Source of the DNA: Planctomycetia bacterium
Lineage (GTDB): Bacteria > Planctomycetota > Planctomycetia > Pirellulales > UBA1268
DNA length: 64,000 nt
Direction of reading: 5' to 3'
NCBI GenBank assembly: GCA_021414115.1
Contig: JAIOPD010000071.1
Span: 88,123 to 152,122, forward strand
A program made the position numbers and the translations under genes. Positions 57,623 to 64,000 of the stretch are shown here, piece by piece (positions within the stretch are counted from its first letter, which is position 1; every line of letters begins with the position of its first letter). Below the pieces are notes generated by a model. The model was given only the letters and a program-made list of their open reading frames with translations, was not told the DNA's origin and did not search any database.

Positions 57623-57845
57623 AGCCACTTGTCCTCCATTAACGTCGTCCGAGCTTCTCGCTGAGTCCTGCGAGCCGACTCACGGGTGCGGAGCTGAGTG
57701 ATCACAAAACACCGGCCTGCTATTAGCTGCTTCATCACGTGTGAGGCGTTATTCGCTTTAGCGCCGCGAACTCGGAACGCAGTTTGTCCGCAAGAATACG
57801 GAATTCTACATCTTAGGAGACCAGCTCCCCCACGCAATTTGGGTT

Positions 57846-59312
57846 CTAAGGCACCAGATACACCGGCGATTCTCCTCGTAGGTCTCGTACTCCGTTTTTA
57901 TTTCTCCAGTTTTCCAGCATGGCCGACTTCCCATCCGGCCCAAAGGTCAGCTTCCACTCGCGGAAGTCATTCGGCGGATCTGTCGTCGACCAGTACTTGA
58001 TAGTGATGCACCGCGATCCCTCGTCCCTCGCCAACACCTCCCAGCGGTACGACTCGTCGACGTTCCCGCCATCTGTGACAAGCACTTTGCCACCTGCGTC
58101 GAATTGCCAAATGACGCCCCGACTCAGCCCGTCTCTTTTGGTCCATCGTCCGCCGAGCAAGAGAGACTCGACCGCGCTTGCCTTTTCTAAAGACGGTGTT
58201 GCTGTTTCCGCAGGTCGCATCGTGACTGAATCACGGTCTTCATCAGCAGGGGTTACACTTGAGAAGACGCCTCCGCCCATACTATCCCACCATGCGTGGG
58301 CCACAACGCCTACACCAACTGCGATGAGAAACGGTCGGACAACTGCTGCCAAAGGTGGCGGGACCGTTGCGAGCAGCCGTCGCGTCACGGCCCCAGCGAT
58401 GTACAGCGGACGGCGATCCGGCATCTTGACCTCAAAGTCTCCCGCACCACTACCTGATGACGCCGCAGCGACAATCGTTCGTCGCTGGCCAATCTGCGGC
58501 AAGGACGACAAGCTTTTTCTGGATGAACACATGAACGCTGCGACTGCGCCCAATACGGCAATGGCCGCTGTCGATACCACGCTAATGACAAACCCACCGC
58601 CACCGCTGGAAATATCACGAGGCTCCTTCGCAGCATCGACAAAACGGATTGCGGAACGTGCTGCTTCCGTCGTGGCGTTGTTCAATTCGTTCAAGGTGCG
58701 ATCGTTCGGCTGAGTTGTGTAGGCAGCCATCGCATGATCCGCAGCCGCTTGTGCTGCATTACTCCGTGAGTGAAGTGCTTTTAGGCCCGCTTCCTGCTGG
58801 CTTGCGCCATGGGAGGAAAAGGCGTACACGATTAGAAATGCAACGCAGCCACCAATGCACGCCCCCAGAGCCTGTCCTAACCATTGGCCATTCGGCTGCC
58901 CCGCAGGGTGATATGTTGCACGGCAGTACTTGGGACTAGAAAGGGTCGCGAGGACTCCGTGCGTTGCCGCACGAAACGTTCTCTCGATCTCGGATTCTCG
59001 CTTAGTGGCCCTGCCATCGGCGTTCACTAGCGCGTCGAGAGACTCTAGCAAGGCGGTCGCTACATCGCGGTCGCAGCTAACGAATAAACGGGCTGCAAGG
59101 TCCCTCGCGTAGAGACTGGTCCCCTTCTCGTGAATTGTTTTGGATAGCTCTATCACGGCTGGCCTAATCTGCTCCGGCGAGGTGGGGAATCCGGCCTTCG
59201 TCAGAGCTTCTGCGATGACCGTGATCTCTCGCCCGCTAACCCGGCCATCTGCCGCGACAACGCAGCACATTGCTTTGAGAAGCAGGTCTTTGTCGCTGTC
59301 GGTGAGTGTCAT
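57846..59312 (-). CDS. TerB-like N-terminal domain plus membrane protein
   Basis: 'DKDLLLKAMCCVVAADGRVSGREITVIAEALTKAGF...LDALVNADGRATKRESEIERTF' TerB-like; TM 'ALGACIGGCVAFLIVYAFSS'. Confidence 0.65.
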   Translation of the reverse strand: MTLTDSDKDLLLKAMCCVVAADGRVSGREITVIAEALTKAGFPTSPEQIRPAVIELSKTIHEKGTSLYARDLAARLFVSCDRDVATALLESLDALVNADGRATKRESEIERTFRAATHGVLATLSSPKYCRATYHPAGQPNGQWLGQALGACIGGCVAFLIVYAFSSHGASQQEAGLKALHSRSNAAQAAADHAMAAYTTQPNDRTLNELNNATTEAARSAIRFVDAAKEPRDISSGGGGFVISVVSTAAIAVLGAVAAFMCSSRKSLSSLPQIGQRRTIVAAASSGSGAGDFEVKMPDRRPLYIAGAVTRRLLATVPPPLAAVVRPFLIAVGVGVVAHAWWDSMGGGVFSSVTPADEDRDSVTMRPAETATPSLEKASAVESLLLGGRWTKRDGLSRGVIWQFDAGGKVLVTDGGNVDESYRWEVLARDEGSRCITIKYWSTTDPPNDFREWKLTFGPDGKSAMLENWRNKNGVRDLRGESPVYLVP

Positions 59313-59394
59313 TTGCGCTAGTGATCCTTAGAGATGAGTCACTCAATACGTGGCCTTGGACGCTTTACTCTTCGAATGACTGCATTTTGGCGAT

Positions 59395-60558
59395 TTACGG
59401 CTTTGACTCAACCGAAGCGGCAAAGAGTTCGCTCTTAAGCCCCGCATCTCCGAGTACATCCCTGAGTATCGCCCTTGCACCTTCGTTGCCACATGCCGCT
59501 GCTGAAATCATGAGCGGGATAGCCTCTAGCCGTCCGAGATCCTTGTGGCTCTCGATCAGGACTGACTCCCATGCGACGGCGCTAATGTCCCGATGCTTAA
59601 GCGCGTCGTCGAGAAAAAGTATAGCTGGCTCAAGCAGTACGCCTATGTGGTACGGCACATCGTCAACCGTTTCAGGAAATATGTGGCGTAGTTGATAACC
59701 TCCTTCCGTCCACGTTCTGGAGTCAGGGTCTTTGTGCCATGCGGAAATGGTGTCCTGTCTGTCAATGCAAGCCTGTTGCAATGCGTCGATGATCTCGGGA
59801 TGGTTGTCGTACAAGAAGCCTTGGATGTCGTGAAATGCCTCGTGGGCTAGCGTCCCCTCGTCTCTGCCGGAGCGAATGTCAATCTTGTCTTTCGTGCCGA
59901 ATTGTTCGAGCGATTTGTCCACAAATCGCTTGAGACCGCAGTACTCGTCCTCGGGCAGCGTGTCGCGGACCTTTTCGAGACGACGCCGGAGAGGTTTATA
60001 AGGAAGCCCGCCTGAGAACCCAGCACGTCCGTCGTAAATTGGATCGTCGGGCGTTTCTTTGAATCCGATCGCTGACGAGCCGTTACTCGTCACGATACAG
60101 ATTGGCTCCGGTTTCCCGTCGCGGCCTTTTAGAAAGCCGTCTTGAGTCAAGAAGTCCTGTGGCAATAGCCCCGCCAGCACACGTTTGTATTCGTCCAGTG
60201 CGGCAGCCGGGTTCTTGTAGAACCCTGAACGACGCCGATTGGCGCTACGTCTCCACGCGAGAGCCAGCAGCAGAACAAGCAGCGGAACAAGCGACCACGT
60301 AACAAATCGGGGCAGCCCCAACAGCACAAGCAGGATCAGTGCTATGGCAATCGGGAACATTGGCATAGCAATAAGGAGCAGCGGCGGCAGCACGCATAAC
60401 GCAGCTACCAACGCAAACGTTCCAAGCCCTGAAAGCGCCGACTGCCGTTCCTGACGCAACTTCCGCACAAGGCGAAGGCGTGCCTTGGTGGTCGTCGCCT
60501 CACACCACGATGGTTGTGACGCTGATGCCTTGGCCTCGCCTTGTGTCGATGTCTTCAT
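59395..60558 (-). CDS. Membrane protein with HExxH (zincin-like) motif
   Basis: Two TM segments then 'DEGTLAHEAFHDIQGFLYDNHPEIIDALQQACID'. Confidence 0.6.
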   Translation of the reverse strand: MKTSTQGEAKASASQPSWCEATTTKARLRLVRKLRQERQSALSGLGTFALVAALCVLPPLLLIAMPMFPIAIALILLVLLGLPRFVTWSLVPLLVLLLALAWRRSANRRRSGFYKNPAAALDEYKRVLAGLLPQDFLTQDGFLKGRDGKPEPICIVTSNGSSAIGFKETPDDPIYDGRAGFSGGLPYKPLRRRLEKVRDTLPEDEYCGLKRFVDKSLEQFGTKDKIDIRSGRDEGTLAHEAFHDIQGFLYDNHPEIIDALQQACIDRQDTISAWHKDPDSRTWTEGGYQLRHIFPETVDDVPYHIGVLLEPAILFLDDALKHRDISAVAWESVLIESHKDLGRLEAIPLMISAAACGNEGARAILRDVLGDAGLKSELFAASVESKP

Positions 60559-60924
60559 GAGGTGATGGGGATCGGCAGGTTCGTCGCTTTATGCACCACG
60601 AGACTACGGCCCTACAACTACAGCGGTAGGGCAAAGCGCCCCCTTGCGGTGACCAGAATATCCGCTGCGGAGGGGGTACGGCTAGCGCACAAGCTAATGT
60701 GAGTGGTTCGGCTCTAGCCGCCCGCCCACCAGCCGACCAACACTGATCATCTTTTTGCCTCTTACCCGCACCGGGTCGTTCCCGCGGGCGGCTTTTTCGT
60801 CCTCCCGCCCGCCCCTCTGGCTGCCGGGCGCTTTTCCCTTCTTCCGGCTCGCTGCGTTGGCGGCCGGTGTCCCTGTGTGTTTCCCAGATTCTCACTTTCC
60901 CACTTTTCAGGAGATCGAGAACCC

Positions 60925-61200
60925 ATGAGTGACTCTGACCTGTTCGCCGCCGTGGCCCATGTCACCGGCGAGGATTCCCAAGAGATCCGGCGCCGGGGCT
61001 TTACTCTGACCGGCCCCGAAGATTCTGGTTCCAATCCAGAGCCGGAGTGCATGCTCGACCTGATCGACCTCCCGGAAACGGGCACGGTCGACTGGGATGC
61101 CCTCGGCTTTGGCTGCCGCGAGCCGTTCTATACGAGCACGCTGAAGGCCCGGCGCAAGCCCAAGGCCGGCGTGAAGAAGCAGGCGGCCCGAGCGGCGTGA
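60925..61200 (+). CDS. Hypothetical protein with basic C-terminus
   Basis: MSDSDLFAAVAHVTGEDSQEIRRRGFTLTGPEDSG... Confidence 0.6.
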   Translation: MSDSDLFAAVAHVTGEDSQEIRRRGFTLTGPEDSGSNPEPECMLDLIDLPETGTVDWDALGFGCREPFYTSTLKARRKPKAGVKKQAARAA

Positions 61201-61318
61201 CCTGCTGACCGGCTCGAAGATTCCGCGCGATCCCATAAGTGACGGGCGTGGAGTGTGGTGGAGGTGCCCAAGCCTTCCTGCACCCACGCCCGTCGCTTTT
61301 CTATTTGCAACAAATTCA

Positions 61319-61367
61319 ACGGGCTGGACGGTGGCGGTGAAATCGACGCCGCCATCCTGCCGCCCGT
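61319..61367. other. Strong intergenic hairpin related to 46135-46158
   Basis: ACGGGC ... GGTGGCG-GTGAAATCGA-CGCCGCC ... GCCCGT nested stems. Confidence 0.6.
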
Positions 61368-61393
61368 AATCCAACCCAAGAAAGACTCAACCC

Positions 61394-61951
61394 ATGTTGA
61401 AACTCCACGCAGGCGTCTCCAAGAAAGTCGGCCTGCCAAACTTCTCCAGCGCCTCAGCCTCCTGCACCATCGAGGCCGAACTCGATTCCAGCCTGCTCCA
61501 AGACCACGAGGGCTTTCAGGTCGTCGTTCGCCGGGCCTACCAGTCGTGCGAGCAGGCCGTGCAGGACCAGATCGCTCGGCTGACCAGCGACGGCACCGAT
61601 AACCTCAATCAGCCGCAGGAAGTGATCGAGGTGCGCACCAGCCCGACGATCAGCGGCGCACGGATCACGACCAACGGTGCCGACCAGCCCGTGACCAACC
61701 GTACCGTCTTCCGTGACGCCCCCAGCCCCCGTCCCGCCACGGCTTCGCAGGTGAAAGCCATCCGGGCCATTGCCGCTCGCCGAAAGATCGACCTCGTGGG
61801 GCTGCTCCGGGAACGCTTCGGCCTCACAACCGCGGATGAACTCGGCATCCGGCAGGCTTCGGCTCTGATCGATGAACTCAAAGGCGACGAGCCGACCAAC
61901 GGGCATGCGAACGCCAACGGGGCATACGCGGTGACTGGGGGTGCTCGATGA
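61394..61951 (+). CDS. Hypothetical protein
   Basis: 185 aa; 'ATASQVKAIRAIAARRKIDLVGLLRERFGLTTADELGIRQASALIDELKG' C-terminal region; ATGA overlap with the next gene. Confidence 0.7.
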   Translation: MLKLHAGVSKKVGLPNFSSASASCTIEAELDSSLLQDHEGFQVVVRRAYQSCEQAVQDQIARLTSDGTDNLNQPQEVIEVRTSPTISGARITTNGADQPVTNRTVFRDAPSPRPATASQVKAIRAIAARRKIDLVGLLRERFGLTTADELGIRQASALIDELKGDEPTNGHANANGAYAVTGGAR

Positions 61952-62808
61952 TCGCCGGGGTGGAAGGAACCCTGCTGCCGGTGCTCACGCCCGCTAGCAC
62001 CAATCCCGCCAATGAGGTCGCCAAGAAACTCACCGGGCGGGACTACGTGAGTTGGTCGGCCCTCTCCACGTTCCGGACCTGCCCGCTGAAATACAAGTTC
62101 CGGTACATCGACGGCCTGCCAGAAGAGTCCGTCTCCAGCGCCCTCGTCTTCGGCACCGGGATTCATTCAGCGGTCGAGCAGCACTACCAAGCTCTACTGT
62201 CTGGCGATCCCAAGCCCGACCTCGATGCCTTGCTGTTCGCTTATCGGAGTGCATGGCTGCCGCACGACCCGGAGGCGATCCAGTTCGGCAGCACGGAAAC
62301 ACGGGCTTCGCTGGACGCTCTGGCCTCGCGGATGCTTGCGGCGTTCCTGAACAGCCCTGCGGCGAGCGTTCAGGGGCGGGTGCTTGGCGTCGAGGAGGAA
62401 ATTCGGGGCACGTTGATCGAGGGCGTGCCGGATTTGTACGGGAGGGTTGATCTGCTGACCGAGGATGCCGACACGCTTGTTGTGACCGACATCAAGACCA
62501 GCCGCGGGAAATGGAGTCAGGAGCAGGTCGAGGACAGTGGCGAGCAACTCCTGCTGTACTCGCACTTGGCTTCGGAGATCGCACCCGGAAAGAAGATCGC
62601 GACCAGATTCTTGGTCCTGACGAAGACCAAGGAGCCGGTCATCGAGGAGCACACCCGCGAGGTCGAGCCAGCCTCCGTGAAACGCACCTTGGTAGGCGTG
62701 GAGCGGGTCTGGAGGGCGATCGAGTCGGGCGTGTTCTATCCGGCGCCGTCTACCGTCTCGTGCTCGTCATGCGGCTATCGGGCTGCGTGTCGGGCGTGGG
62801 CGGGCTGA
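61948..62808 (+). CDS. PD-(D/E)XK nuclease family protein (RecB/Cas4-like)
   Basis: 'VSWSALSTFRTCPLKYKFRYIDGLPEE', 'GTGIHSAVEQHY', 'LYGRVDLLTEDADTLVVTDIKTSRG', 'QLLLYSHLA', 'CSSCGYRAAC'. Confidence 0.88.
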   Translation: MIAGVEGTLLPVLTPASTNPANEVAKKLTGRDYVSWSALSTFRTCPLKYKFRYIDGLPEESVSSALVFGTGIHSAVEQHYQALLSGDPKPDLDALLFAYRSAWLPHDPEAIQFGSTETRASLDALASRMLAAFLNSPAASVQGRVLGVEEEIRGTLIEGVPDLYGRVDLLTEDADTLVVTDIKTSRGKWSQEQVEDSGEQLLLYSHLASEIAPGKKIATRFLVLTKTKEPVIEEHTREVEPASVKRTLVGVERVWRAIESGVFYPAPSTVSCSSCGYRAACRAWAG

Positions 62809-63020
62809 TGGGCTGGAGGAAAGGGCGGTCGGGGTTGAAACACACCCTGGCCGCTTTTTCTTAGGTGTCACGGCCCATATATTGATCGGCCATCGAACTC
62901 AAAACGAAGTCGCGTTGCATTAACTACCTTCTTTGACCGAAACGATCGACACCCGCATTTCCAAATTAACTTCTGCAACTCACTTTTAGTCTCCTCGAAG
63001 ACTTCGATAAGGACCTCGCC

Positions 63021-63587
63021 GTGAAACGACTACTCGCGAAGCTCCTGTGTTGTACCGTCGCCCTATCAATGTGCGAGCCATTGAACGCACAGACTCTCGA
63101 TGGATTCCGTCGTATGGAGTGGGGTGATCCTCCGACGCCCGATTTCATCGTTGCTGAAAAACCTGCCTTAACTAAGCATGCTGAAAAACTGATTCGACCA
63201 CAGGCGGTTCCCTACACACGCAAAGAAGACAAGCTGAGCGTCGGCCCTTTGCAAGTCGAATCGATTCACTATTGGTTCTTCGAAAACAAATTAAGGGCAG
63301 TAACTCTCACACTAACCGCAAAAAACAGGTCTGGGGATTGGCACGAAGTGCTTTCCAAGGCTTACGGAAACGACCATCAGGTGCCGATGAGCATAGACGC
63401 CCGCGGATTCGGAGGGTTTTGGGCGCCCAATGACAGTGTCACCTGGGTCTACCTTGATAGGCCACTACTCAATGATGAGCCGGCGACGCAGGTCACGATT
63501 CTTGACTCACGTGACTTCAAACGACAGCAGCAGGAGAAAGCTGAACAAGAAGGCGCGAAACTTAAAGGTGTCGAAAAGGACTTCTGA
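63021..63587 (+). CDS. Secreted hypothetical protein
   Basis: Signal peptide 'MKRLLAKLLCCTVALSMCEPLNAQ' and coherent downstream sequence. Confidence 0.6.
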   Translation: MKRLLAKLLCCTVALSMCEPLNAQTLDGFRRMEWGDPPTPDFIVAEKPALTKHAEKLIRPQAVPYTRKEDKLSVGPLQVESIHYWFFENKLRAVTLTLTAKNRSGDWHEVLSKAYGNDHQVPMSIDARGFGGFWAPNDSVTWVYLDRPLLNDEPATQVTILDSRDFKRQQQEKAEQEGAKLKGVEKDF

Positions 63588-64000
63588 TCCGCTCGGGCCG
63601 TGCACATGACGCGATGTTTAGTTGCTCTCGCGTCGTGGAGTCGCCCGCTCGGCGTGCTGGCGAGTCCCGCGCGTGAATATGTGGCCTTTGGGTCTTAACA
63701 GACTGCGGACAACCTATTCCTGGGGCCTCCGCACCAAGAGCGGCTAATCAGGATTCTCGACGCGGCGCGTGTCTTTTCGTTCAACGGAGTGGCGGATGTT
63801 TCCCGCCGCCTCTATGCGATCAAATTGTCGCCTCGTGAGCCCGCGCACTTTAAAAATATGGGTCTTCAGCAGAATCTGTGGGTAACAACGGGTTTTGAGT
63901 GCGCTTTGGCACGACCTTCGAGAGGTGCGGGAAGCCGCGCGGTCACCGCCCAGTGCTGCAGGCCCGCCGTGCATCGAGGCGTGAGCGATATCAGGCAAGG

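Noticed and set aside
61948-62808. PD-(D/E)XK protein as a second Cas4 of the CRISPR system
   Set aside because: Cas4 function is already fused to Cas1; this gene is 22 kb away in a different operon with phage/ICE-like neighbours
63744-63998. 84-aa minus ORF at right end
   Set aside because: No recognisable domain and weak composition; cannot be supported as a gene

Overview
GC-rich window, probably from a planctomycete (BBP7-type outer-membrane protein, LRR-like secreted repeats, dispersed GC-rich intergenic repeats). About 1-27.3 kb is ordinary chromosome: pstC/pstS, putA, rpe, accD, folC, an S41 protease, glgC, two divergent phosphohexomutases, an ECF sigma factor, an SNase-like protein and an MFS transporter. 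It is interrupted by a long inverted repeat around a decayed IS630 transposase. At about 27.52 kb there is a 3'-half tRNA-Gly(CCC)-like fragment, consistent with an integration scar, and accessory DNA follows to the window end. The accessory region holds: (i) a complete type I CRISPR-Cas locus resembling the MYXAN/Dev-type (cas6-cas3-cas8-cas7-cas5-cas4/1 fusion-cas2) with a 29-repeat array; (ii) a macro-domain gene divergent from a protein with a possible ADP-ribosyltransferase-like N-terminus, plus a decayed copy of that protein next to the array; (iii) a DUF1257(Ycf35-like)/DUF2997/Ycf46-like AAA cassette with companion orphan genes, strong intergenic hairpins and recurring motifs; (iv) a duplicated hypothetical gene with one copy cut off at an IS3 remnant; (v) Asp-rich paralogues, a TerB-like membrane protein, an HExxH membrane protein and a PD-(D/E)XK nuclease. 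The strongest candidates for undescribed biology are the divergent ART-like/macro module and the Ycf35/Ycf46-like cassette with its recurrent structured elements. All functional names come from reading the translations; no database searches were run.
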